From assembly GCA_028571685.1 (NCBI GenBank), contig CM053140.1, forward strand, positions 145,561,701 through 145,625,700: a stretch of 64,000 bases of DNA, read 5' to 3'. Shown here piece after piece: positions 54,751 to 64,000 of the stretch. The DNA is from Heterohyrax brucei. Lineage: Eukaryota; Chordata; Mammalia; Hyracoidea; Procaviidae. Each line of letters opens with the position of its first letter. Positions within the stretch are counted from its first letter, which is position 1. The notes under the pieces were generated by a model. That model was not told the DNA's origin and did no database searches. It worked only from the letters and a program-made list of their open reading frames with translations. The position numbers were made by a program, and so were the translations under genes.

Positions 54751-55249
54751 AGCTGGGCATTGAAAAGGGAAGATGAATTGACTCACTAGAATTGTGGTGT
54801 TAGTGAAGAATATTGAATATACCATAGACTGCTTGAACAACAAACAAATCTGTCTTAGAAGAAATACAAGAATGCTCCTTTAGAAGCAAGGATGGCAAGA
54901 CTTTGGCTCACTTGCTTTGGATACTTCATTAGGAAGGATCAGTCCATCATTTCTTATGAAGTAGAAGGTCAGTGAAAATGAGGGAAAGCCAGAATGAGAT
55001 GAATTAATACAACAGTCACAACAATGGACTCACACAGACCAGCATTAATAGTCATGAAGATGGCACAGGACCAGACAATGTTTAGTTCTATTATTCGTAA
55101 GGTCGTCGTGAGTCAAAGCCAAGCAGATGGTAACTAAGAGCAACAACAAAGCACCTAGTAAACATTAGGTTAACCCTACAAGAAGTTTTGAGTATGTATG
55201 TATGTATGAATGCATGTATTTTTTGTGCAATATGTAAAATGCTCATAAT

Positions 55250-55430
55250 TATAAAAATAGTAAGTTAACTGAGTCAATGTTGTAAACACTTTGCATATAT
55301 TAACTCCCTCATTCTCAAAACCATAGGAGGTGAAGACAATCATTAGCCCTAATCTGCAGATGAGGAAACTGAGGGGCAGAAAAGGTCAGTAACATGCCCA
55401 AGGTCTTAGCAGTTATTAAGAGGTGATGAT
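55250..55430 (-). repeat. MIR SINE
   Basis: 'ttgcatatattaactccctc', 'gcagatgaggaaactgaggg' and 'catgcccaaggtcttagcag' are the complement of the MIR core and head. Confidence 0.75.
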
Positions 55431-55433
55431 AGA

Positions 55434-55520
55434 ACCTACCTCATCAGGTGGTGTGAGGATTATGTGATAAAGCACATAGGAAGTACTAAAAGCTACCTTC
55501 CTGACACAATAAATCCTCAA
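55434..55520 (+). repeat. MIR fragment
   Basis: 'ctacctcatcaggtggtgtg', 'aggattatgtgataaagcac' and 'ataggaagtactaaa' follow the MIR 3' part on the plus strand. Confidence 0.6.
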
Positions 55521-55654
55521 ATAAGTTCAATCAGTGATTGTATACTGTTTGTCTGGAGGTGCTTGTTTTAAATCACAGGAAGTAGGGTGTGAGGCAATCA
55601 ATATATTTTAGCTATAAAGACAGAACTTTCAGGAACACTATGACCTGAGCTTTA

Positions 55655-55880
55655 TTTGAGAATGAGAATAAGATCTAACAGCTTCTGAGTCCTTACAAAT
55701 AGCCAGATGCTGTTCTCAGTCCTTTGCATGTATTTGTTAATTCATTCAATCAGTAGAACAACCCTGTGACTTAAGCACTATTCTTTTCATTTTGTTAATG
55801 AGAAAACTGAGGCACAGAGAAAGTTAAGCAGCTTGTCCAAGGTCACACAGTTAATTAGTGTGGATCCAGAATGTGGACAC
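55655..55880 (-). repeat. MIR SINE
   Basis: Well-preserved: 'cctttgcatgtatttgttaa', 'gagaaaactgaggcacagag', 'aaagttaagcagcttgtcca' and 'aggtcacacagttaattagt'. Confidence 0.85.
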
Positions 55881-57090
55881 AGGTAATGCTCTTAACCACA
55901 ACACTATTCCCCACCTTCATGCTATTCCTGCCTAGATATGAAATTCTACCTGAGTCAGAACTTCTGGAGTTTCAAGACCAGAAACCCCAGGAGCTAATGT
56001 TCCCCTTTAAGGAGAACAATAAGCATTTGCTTTATCTTAGGGTCATCATGCATCCTGTTTGTCCAGCGCAGTCCAGGTTTTTGCCTGTTGTCCTGGTGAA
56101 AATTATAAATAACACCCTTTTTACTTGCCAAAGCATTCAATCATATGTCTGGTCTTTAACTTAGTACTTCTGAATGTGGGAAATCAGTTCTTTGTGTATA
56201 TGTGTATGTTCTTTCTGTCTGCGTGCTTCTCCTGGGATTTTGAATTGTTTACTTTGAAAACACTTTGCTGTTTTTCTTTATCTTACATGGATTTCCAGCT
56301 ATATAACTAAATCAGACCACTCATCTCAATAACCACCTGGCACCATGGTGAGCCTACTTGACAAAAAGGCTGAGAGGGTATAGAGGAGAAAAACAGGACT
56401 TTATGCCTCCAGCACAGACTGTTGATAATAATTCTTAATCAGAAATGGGTTGTTCTTCCACTTCCCTGCTTAGTTCATGACCTGCTGCTGATGTTTTGTA
56501 AAAGCCGTTTGAATATCTGTCCTTGACCAAGCACACTGTTACATTCGATTTGTTTTGTAATCTCTGAGCTGACAAATTTACTTCCCTAATCATTAAGAGA
56601 TGAACATCCTCGTCTGATTCAGTAAAGATTCCAGGGGTAGTCTCAAAGCCTCCAGGCATCTTTTTGGTATATGCATAAAATATCAGATTATTGTTTTCCT
56701 CCCTGAAATTTCATTTCTTTTTTATTCTGATTCAGTTGTCCTTGATGCTGGTTTGTTCTATGAATTTAGTTTGTTCTGTTAATTTAGTTTGTTCTGTGAA
56801 CTTAGGTTGTCTTTTCTCCGTCTAAATAAAAAAAGAAGACATTCATAATTACATCGCTTTCACATTGCTTCTGGGTATCTTTCTGTCACTTATTATTGTT
56901 TTATAAAGGAAACTTCTGTCCTCGTACTGACTCTAAGTAGGCATCTGACTGGAATGTTTTTGTTGTCTCCCTCTGGGGAAATCTTACTGTCCTGCTGGGC
57001 TCACATCAAAAATCTTCTGGCCTACGAATCCTCTAGACAGAATTCATCATTGCCTCTTCTATAAGACTACAGTTGTGTTGATCCTATTTA
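55881..57090. other. No recognised gene
   Basis: No repeat I can name except the small tandem array at 56751-56804. Open frames at 55871-56164 and 56435-56659 show no recognisable domain. Confidence 0.35.
56751..56804 (+). repeat. 18-bp tandem repeat, three units
   Basis: Units 'gtttgttctatgaattta', 'gtttgttctgttaattta' and 'gtttgttctgtgaactta' lie head to tail, differing at one to three positions. Confidence 0.9.
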
Positions 57091-57232
57091 TGACTGTACC
57101 CTTGTCTGTCATCTCCCTGAGTTAGGAGCTCTATCAGAACAACGACTATGTCCCACCCACTTCTAGGTTCCTCCCAGCAGTCTAGCAGAAGGCCTGGTAT
57201 ATATGTAGTCAATAAATGCATGCATTTTTTTA
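57091..57232 (+). repeat. L2-like 3' end
   Basis: 'tgagttaggagctctatcag', 'gactatgtcccacccacttc', 'gcagaaggcctggtatatat' and 'agtcaataaatgcatgcatt' match the L2 3' end style. Confidence 0.6.
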
Positions 57233-57234
57233 AA

Positions 57235-57612
57235 AGGGGTTCACCCTAAGAATTCCGTTAAAAGACCACAATTGACCATCCAAAGGCCTGGGAGTTCCCC
57301 TGGGAGCATGATCTCTAGAACTGATGCTGCCCTTGATCATAGATCGTTAGTAAGGTGAACTCTTTGGATAGAAATGGATTGGATTCAGGGACCCAGAGTG
57401 ACCATATAGTGTGTACACTTTATGGTTCTAGGCATCTATAGGATGTTGCCCTACTGGCCACTTACTAGAGAGGAGTGGAGAGGGTGGAGAGGAGGGGACA
57501 GGAGACTGTTAAGAGAATATGACATGTATGGAGCAGAAAGGAGGAATGTGCTGTCACCAGACAAGGAGACCAGAAGGAGCTGCAGATAGGTGGGCAGGTA
57601 AATTTAAATTGT
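57235..57612 (+). mobile_element. Older L1 3' UTR
   Basis: Aligns in order with the 3' UTR of the young L1 (39300-39650): 'aattgaccatccaaaggcct', 'agaaatggattggattcagg', 'acccagagtgaccatatagt', 'atgacatgtatggagcagaa' and 'ctgcagataggtgggcaggt'. It is clearly diverged, so it comes from a separate, older insertion. The 5'-complete L1 begins within about 10 bp of its end. Confidence 0.85.
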
Positions 57613-57620
57613 ATAATAAG

Positions 57621-58617
57621 GGCGGAGTCAAGATGGCCGACTAAGCCCACGTCTCCTTATATCCCTCTGGAAACCAAGACCTGAACTGACAATCAAACAG
57701 AGTCTCCTGATCACCTAATCAGCCTCAGGACACGGCACAGAGCTGTTAGTGGGGACTTCATATCACTCAGCGAGAAACCTCCTCTCTCTCGCTGACTCCC
57801 GCTCCTGGCTAGCCCCGGCTCTCACCGACGGAAGGTAAACGCACCATTTTGACTTTTTTTTTCCTCTGTCTCGGCTGGCAGGCGGAGCTGGGTCTTGCCT
57901 GGCGGCTGGACTCAGACGCGCTGCGGGGGGGATAGGCAGGCGAAATTCCCATATTTTGAGAGCCAGGCTCAGGACTCTGTTAATCTAGACACTTTGGGCC
58001 TTTTGTATTGTAGCTGCCTCAGTGGGGTTTGTGCAGAACTCCACAGTCAGGGTGCGGGACGCTATGTTGGTACCGAGATTTTAGCGGGACCTCATTCTTA
58101 GCCTGCAAGCCAGTGCCTGCAAACAGGACAGTGCTTCTCCAACAGAAAAGTAGTGATTTTGCACAGTGCTGCCTACATTGGGGCCCTGCAACAGAAGCAG
58201 AGGAATCACTACCCCTCAGCACTTTTAGCCCCTCTGTCTGCTGCCTGTGTGGAGGACGCCATCTTGGGTACGGTGGCCGCAGCTGGACCTAATTCTTAGC
58301 TTGGGAGCCAGAGCCTGCCCACAGGAGAGCGCTTTTCTATCACAAAACCAGTACTGGTCGCAGTGTTGGATAAGGCTTGGCCCTGTCAGCAGAGGCCACC
58401 AGGGCAGTAGCATTGCTGTATTCTGAACTAGTATGTTATCATCTCGGGTTGGATATAGTGGTGCTTACTTCGTTAGATGAGAAGAGGGACCTCTACACCT
58501 GAAAACCTAACTGATTTGTGAACTGGTCAGATACCCCTTGCTTTACATTTGAAGACAGCCTAGAGAAACATTGACAATCCATCCTCATAGTACCTCTTCC
58601 AGCCTCTATATACTCAC
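57621..58617 (+). promoter_or_regulatory. L1 5' UTR / internal promoter region
   Basis: GC-rich for the window with several CpGs ('gactcagacgcgctgcgggg' near 57909; 'accgacggaaggtaaacgca'). L1 5' UTRs act as internal promoters. It contains reading frames on both strands that look like shadows of this GC-rich composition. Confidence 0.75.
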
Positions 58618-59568
58618 ATGGGATCCAAAAAGCAACAGACAATTGTGGCATACAGGCAATCACTCATGGCTTCAGAAGGCTCCCAAACAAAGCAACCAAG
58701 GAATTTTCCAGATGAAGAAACTTTTATGAAAGCATCAGGAAGTGAATACAAATTGATTCTATACAGAGCCCTTCTAGACCTTATACAAAATGCAGCAGAA
58801 CAAAATGAAAAATTAAGCAAGTTGTTCGATCTGATGGAACACCAGTACTCTGAAATCCAACAGATCAAGAAGAAATTCAAAGACATAGAAACTTCCATGC
58901 AAAGCCAAGAAAACAGAACGGAACAAATGGAAAAAAGAATTTCTGACTTGGAAGACAGAGCTACTGATGCCAGCGTCTATGAGCAGAAATCAGAAAAAAG
59001 AAACAAGAAAAATGAAGAAACATTAAGAAGCATGTGGGACTCTATTAAGAGGAACAACCTTCGATTAATTGGAGTCCCTGAATGGGACATCTGAGAACAC
59101 AGAGAGTATTGTTGCTGAGCTGCTGAAAGAAAACTTCCCAGAAATCATGAAGAGAACATAGACATCTCAGATGCATATCATATGCCACCCAATATAGATC
59201 TCAAAAGAAAGACTCCAAGACATATTATAATCAAGCTTAACAAAATGAAACATAAGCAGCAACTCTTAAAGGCAGCAAGACTCAAGGCAAAGCTAACATT
59301 CAGAGGGAAACCCTGTAGGCTCTCGTCAGATCTCTCAGCAGAAACCATGCTGGCACGGAGACAGTGGCACAACACATTCAAAGTCTTGAAGGAAAAGAAC
59401 TTCCAACCAAGAATTATATATCCTGCAAAACTATCTTTCAAATACGAAAATGAAATTAAGACATTCCCAGATAAACAGAAACTCAGAGACTTTGTAAAAA
59501 CCAAACTCAAACTACAAGAAATACTGAAAGAAGTCCTTGGCTTTGGCTTAAAAGAACGAAACCACTAA
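58618..59568 (+). pseudogene. L1 ORF1 (RNA-binding protein), frameshifted
   Basis: ATG at 58618. The first 158 codons are intact: a low-complexity N-terminus, RALLDLIQNAAEQNEKLSKL, and the coiled coil (YSEIQQIKKKFKDIETSMQS, TEQMEKRISDLEDRATDASV) into SMWDSIKRNNLRLIGVPEW, the start of the RNA-recognition domain. A short deletion at about 59086 and another at about 59152 relative to the 18.7 kb copy break the frame. From 59182 the C-terminal part is open to a TAA at 59566: RHIIIKLNKMKHKQQLLKAA, FRGKPCRLSSDLSAETMLAR and NFQPRIIYPAKLSF. ORF1p is about 310-340 residues in mammals, which fits. Confidence 0.9.
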
Positions 59569-59989
59569 CTTTATATTTTAGAACGACACACTACTCAATA
59601 CTCTACTCATTTAGGGAAGGCTCCAAAATCAATCACAGCTTTGATTTGGAAAGAAGCAATCCAGTGATCATCATGAAAACTATGGTGTCATCATAATAAA
59701 AAGAGGGATGTACTACAGTCGTTATAGTCCTTCCAGATGGAGAGGAAGATGACCAGACTGGTAGTAATTAAAATTGGGTTTATAAATAGTTTATTAAGGG
59801 GGTTCATAGGGGCAGCTGTAAAGCACAACAAAGATGTATCATACCATTTCAAGAAATCTAACACACGGTCTCAACAACTATAGAACCAGCTCTGAAAAAG
59901 TTGAAAAATCAACTCACAAAAAAGAGTGTCCCAGGACAGACTAATAAGAACAACAGAGAAAACATCAACATAAAAATAAACATATCACA
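59569..59989 (+). other. L1 inter-ORF spacer
   Basis: About 420 bp, longer than the tens of bp in primate L1. It includes 'gagggatgtactacagtcgt' and 'ggggcagctgtaaagcacaa', shared with the other 5'-complete copy. Confidence 0.8.
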
Positions 59990-62900
59990 ATGGCAGCAGT
60001 GAACACATACCTATCAATAATTACATTGAATGTGAATGGACTGAATGCTCCAGTTAAGAGACACCGAGTGTCATCTTGGATCAAAAGACACGACCCATCC
60101 ATATGTTGTCTACAAGAAACTCACTTGAGACCTAAAGACAGGAACAAACTGAAAATTAAAGGATGGAAGAATATATATCAAGCTAACAATGAACAAAGAA
60201 GAGCAGGGGTGGCAATTCTAATCTCAGACAAAATCAATTTTAATGTCAAATCCACCATCGTGGACAAAGATGGACACTATTTATTGCTCAAAGGTTCAGT
60301 ACACAAGTAAGACTTAACTATATTAAACATTTATGCACCTAATGTCAGAGCACCTAAATATGTCGAAGAAACACTGACTACGCTCAAAAGAGAGTTAGAT
60401 GACTCCACAATAATAGTGGGAGACTTTAACACTCCACTCTCATTACTAGAGAGATCATCTAGAAAAAAGCTCAGTAAGGATACAGAAGACCTCATTGACA
60501 CAATTAACCAACTAAACCTCATTGATATATACAGAACTTTCCACCCATCAGCAGACAACTACACCTTCTTCTCCAGTGCACATGGAACATTCTCCAGAAT
60601 TGACCACATGATAGGCCGTAGTGCAATGCTCAACAAAATCCATACCATTGAATTACTGCAAAGCATCTTCTCAGATCATAAAGCCATAAAAGTTGAAATC
60701 AATAGCAGAAAAAAACAGATAGAAAGTGGAACTCTTGGAAACTGAACAACATCTTGCTCAAAAAAACATGGATTATAGAGGAAATGAAGGATGAATTAAA
60801 GAAATTTATGGACTCCAATGAGAACGAAAACACTTCCTACCAGAACCTATGGGATACAGCCAAAGCAGTGCTCAGAGGTCGGTTTATCTCCATAAATGCA
60901 CACATCTGGAAGGAAGATAGAAACCAAATCAAGGAACTAACTCTACAGCTTGAACAAGTAGAAAGAGAACAACAGAGGAACCCCTCGGGTGCCAGAAGAA
61001 ATGAGATCATAAAGATTAGAGCAGACCTAAATGAATTAGAGAATAGAAAAACAATTGAAAAAATTGAAAATACCAAAACCTGGTTTTTTGAAAAGATCAA
61101 CAAAATTGATAAACCACTGGCTAAACTTACTAAAGAAAAGCAGGAAAGGAAACAAATAACCCAAATTAGAAATGAGAGGGGAGTTGTCACCACAGATGCA
61201 ACAGAAATCAAACATATCATAAGAGAATACTGTGAAAGACTGTACTGTAACCAATTTGAAAACCTAGGGGAAATGGACCAATTCCTTGACTCATACCACC
61301 TACCCAAATTATCACAATGTGAAGCAGAACAACTTAATAAACCCATCACAAAGGAAGAGATTGAAAAGGTCATCAAAACACTGCCAACCAAAAAAAGTCC
61401 GGGCCCAGATGGCTTCACGGCAGAATTCTACCAAGCATTTAGAGGAGAATTATCCCCAATACTATTGAGACTATTTCACAGTATAGAAAGGGATGGAGTA
61501 CTCCCAAACTCATTCTATGAAGCTAGCATAACCCTCATACCTAAGCCAGGGAAAGATCCAACAAAGACAGAGAACTACAGACCAATATCACTCATGAACC
61601 TAGATGCAAAAATCTTCAACAAAATTCTTGCCAACAGAATACAACAACATATCAAGAAAATAGTCCATCATGACCAAGTGGGATTCATACCAGGGATGCA
61701 AGGCTGGTTCAACATCAGGAAAACAATTAATGTGATTAACCACATAAATAACACAAAAGACAAAGATCACCTGATTTTGTCCATTGATGCCGAAAAGGCA
61801 TTTGATAAAGTCCAACACCCATTCATGCTAAAAACTCTTTGCAAAATGGGCATAGACGGCAAATTCCTCAACACAATAAGGGCCATTTATACAAAGCCAG
61901 TTGCCCAAATCATCCTGAATGGAGAGAGACTGAAAGACTTTCCCCTGAGATCAGGAACTAGACAAGGATGCCAACTGTCACCTCTCCTATTCAGCATTGT
62001 GCTAGAAGTTCTAGCCAGAGCAATTCGACAAGACGAAGAAATAAAGGGCATCTGCATCGGCAAAGAGGAAGTTAAAATCTCCCTGTTCGCAGATGATATG
62101 ATTGTATATGCAGAGAACCCCAAGGAATCTATAAGTAAGCTACTCAAACTGATAGAAGAGTTCAGCAAAGTCTCAGGATACAAGATGAACATAAGTAAAT
62201 CAGTAGGTTTCCTTTATACCATCAACGAGACTGTTAAGGAGGAAATTATTAAATCAATACCATTTACGATAGCCTCTAAGAAGATAAAGTACCTAGGAAT
62301 TAATCTAACCAGAGAAACAACAGACCTTTACAAAGAGAACTACAAGCCCTTACTACAAGAAACTAAGAGAGACTTAGATAAATGGAAAAACCTACCCTGC
62401 TCATGGATAGGAAGACTTAACATTGTGAAAATGTCTATTTTACCCAAAGCAATTTATTTATATAATGCAATCCCAATACAAGTTCCAGCATCATTTTTTA
62501 ATGAGATGGAGAAACAAATCACCAATTTTGTTTGGAAAGGGAAGAAGCCCCGGATAAGTAAGGTACTACTAAAGAAGAAGAACACACTGGGAGGCCTCTC
62601 ATTACCCGACCTAAGAACATACTACACTGCCACAGTGGTCAAAACAGCCTGGTACTGGTACAAGAACAGACAGGTCGATCAATGGAACAGAATTGAGACA
62701 CCAGAGACAACACCATCGGCCTATGAACAGTTGATATTCGACAAAGGCCCTAAGACATCAAACTGGGGTAAAAACAGTATCTTCAACAAATGGTGCTGGC
62801 AAAATTGTTTATCCATCTGCAATCAACTGAATCAAGATCCGTATCTTACACCTTATACAAAAACCAACTCCAACTGGATAAAAGACCTAAATATCAAACC

Positions 62901-63812
62901 TAAAACGATAAAGCTCATCCAAGAAAAGGTAGGAACAACAATGGAAGTTTTAATACACAATGAGGACAGACTCCAAAATCTGTCAAAGAAACCTCTATCA
63001 ACAGAAGAGAAAACACATAAATGGGAAGTATTAAGAAACAAACACTTTTGCTGATCCAAAGACTTTATTAATAGAATTAAAAGAACACCCACAGAATGGG
63101 AAAAAATATTTGGCAACTCTATGTCAGACCGACGCCTGATCTCCATAATCTATAAGATACTACAAAATATCAATAAGAAGAAGATAAACCATCCAATTAA
63201 GCGATGGGCAAACGAGATGGACAGACACTTCACTAAAGAGGAGATCCAGGCAGCCAAAAAACACATGCGGACATGTTCACGATCTTTAGTTATTAAAGAA
63301 ATTCAAATCAAGACAACAATGAGATACCATCTCACCCCAACAAGATTGGCCATGATCCAGAAAACACAAAACAACAAATGCTGGAGAGGTTGTGGAGAAA
63401 GTGGAACCCTCCTACACTGTTGGTGGAGTTGCAAAATGGTCCAGCCTCTTTGGAAGGCAATCTGGCGCTTCCTTAAAAAAATGGATATCGATATACCATT
63501 TGACCCAGTAATTCCACTACTTGGAATATATCCTACAGATTCAAGGCCTTTCACACCAACGGACACATGCACCAGAATGTTTATCACAGCACAGTCCACG
63601 ATAGCAAAAAGATGGAATCAACCCAGATGCCCAACAATAGAAGAATGGATAGGTAAACTGTGGTACATATACTCAATGGAGCACTACGCAATGATAAAGA
63701 ATAACGATGATTCCAGGAAACATCTCCTAACCTGGTTTCAACTGGAAGACATTATGTTGAGTAAAGTAGTCAGCGACAAAAGGACAAATACTGTATGAGA
63801 CCTCTACGATAA
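59990..63812 (+). pseudogene. L1 ORF2 (endonuclease / reverse transcriptase), four lesions
   Basis: Domains in order: APE-type endonuclease (TLNVNGLNAPVKRH; QETHL; VGDFNTPLS; SRIDHMIG; SDHKAIKVEI), reverse transcriptase ([64 protein letters not shown] at 62086-62097), and the C-terminal cysteine region (CWRGCGESGTLLHCWWSC near 63380-63430). Lesions: an in-frame TAA at 60308, a frameshift near 60725-60745, a TGA at 63052, and a one-base loss near 63764 that changes the last residues. The central 766 codons (60754-63054) are uninterrupted and keep the catalytic residues. Normally the protein nicks target DNA and copies L1 RNA into the site. Confidence 0.95.
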
Positions 63813-64000
63813 GATCTCAAAAACAGACTTGTGTATAGAAGAAGATCTTTGACAGCTGCAAGGGAGGGGAGGGAGGGAGGTGGAGGGGGGAGGATTTAGT
63901 TTACATAGTTACTAGAAATCTAGTTGGGAGAAAGCGGTGACAGCACACATTAGAAACAAGAACAACATTAAGTGGACTTCAGTATAACTTGAGTACTCCT
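63813..64000 (+). other. L1 3' UTR, beginning
   Basis: Parallels 38687-38883 of the young copy. It includes the polypurine tract at 63861-63893 ('gggaggggagggagggaggt' then G-rich) with G-quadruplex potential. Cut by the end of the window. Confidence 0.9.

Larger units (their letters stand above)
53335..55155 (+). mobile_element. 5'-truncated RTE LINE carrying two AfroSINEs and an ERV1-like LTR
   Basis: RTE segments are 53335-53478, 53641-54148 and about 54751-55155, in order. The first holds 'gtgagtcataacaaattatg', the second the catalytic region and 'gtcaagaagtaagacaacgc', the last 'agctgggcattgaaaaggga', 'gaagaatattgaatatacca' and the 3' end 'gtcgtcgtgagtcaaagcca'. With the insertions removed the RTE is about 1.06 kb. 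Confidence 0.85.
57621..64000 (+). mobile_element. 5'-complete L1 LINE, runs off the window
   Basis: It contains, in order, a 5' UTR starting 'ggcggagtcaagatggccga', ORF1, a 420-bp spacer, ORF2 and the first part of the 3' UTR. Compared with the copy at 37928-39688, about 800 bp of 3' UTR lie beyond position 64000, giving a total near 7.2 kb. Both ORFs carry disabling lesions, so it cannot mobilise itself. Confidence 0.95.

Noticed and set aside
60837-61418. Minus-strand frame of 193 codons
   Set aside because: Shadow of L1 ORF2, which is open on the plus strand across the same interval and carries the domain motifs.
57621-64000. Potentially active L1
   Set aside because: At least two ORF1 frame breaks and four ORF2 lesions rule out autonomous activity for this copy as given.
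1-64000. CRISPR arrays, operons, rRNA or prokaryotic mobile elements
   Set aside because: Nothing of the kind is present; the repeats are interspersed mammalian elements.

Overview
This window looks like intergenic DNA from a mammal, and the repeat content points to Afrotheria (elephant group most likely). I count roughly 35 copies or fragments of AfroSINE, the tRNA-derived SINE typical of Afrotheria. They occur with RTE-type LINE copies whose 3' end resembles the SINE tail, with placental L1 elements, with MaLR-type solo LTRs, and with the ancient mammalian repeats MIR and L2. I found no host protein-coding gene, structural RNA gene or CRISPR array. Most long reading frames belong to decayed retrotransposons or are chance frames.

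Layout. 0-1.3 kb: an ancient repeat split by an MLT1-like LTR. 1.7-4.4 kb: a large ERVL/MLT2-like LTR carrying an AfroSINE, then an old L1 3' region interrupted by an AfroSINE, a hAT-like MITE and a MaLR LTR. 4.5-7.35 kb: an old L1 ORF2. 10.3-10.8 kb: a solo MaLR LTR with a perfect 5-bp target duplication. 11.6-13.3 kb: two abutting mariner elements, one a fold-back derivative and one near full length with a broken transposase. 14.9-15.9 kb: an internally deleted RTE with an AfroSINE inside. 18.0-18.3 kb: a tRNA-Gly/RTE chimera carrying an AfroSINE. 18.7-21.3 kb: an L1 that stops early in ORF2 yet has target-site duplications. 25.7-26.2 and 46.7-47.1 kb: solo MaLR LTRs. 27.9-29.4 kb: a MaLR LTR with a perfect 5-bp duplication, split by an RTE. 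33.3-36.4 kb: an old L1 3' end followed by two more mariner fold-back elements. 37.5-39.8 kb: an ancient repeat split by a young 5'-truncated L1 with a perfect 13-bp duplication. 44.6-44.9 kb: a TTGG-rich satellite. 48.8-51 kb and 53.3-55.2 kb: RTE copies; the second hosts two AfroSINEs and an ERV1-like LTR. 57.2-64 kb: an old L1 3' UTR followed immediately by a 5'-complete L1 that runs off the window.

The elements form autonomous/non-autonomous pairs. RTE reverse transcriptase probably mobilised AfroSINE and the short RTE chimeras (inferred from shared 3' ends). The near full-length mariner is the plausible source of the fold-back family. All autonomous copies seen here are disabled by stops, frameshifts or deletions. 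The most unusual structures are the shared fold-back architecture of three mariner derivatives, the 3'-truncated L1 with target duplications, and the tRNA-Gly/RTE chimera. Family names are from recognition of sequence motifs, without database searches; boundaries not supported by target duplications are approximate.
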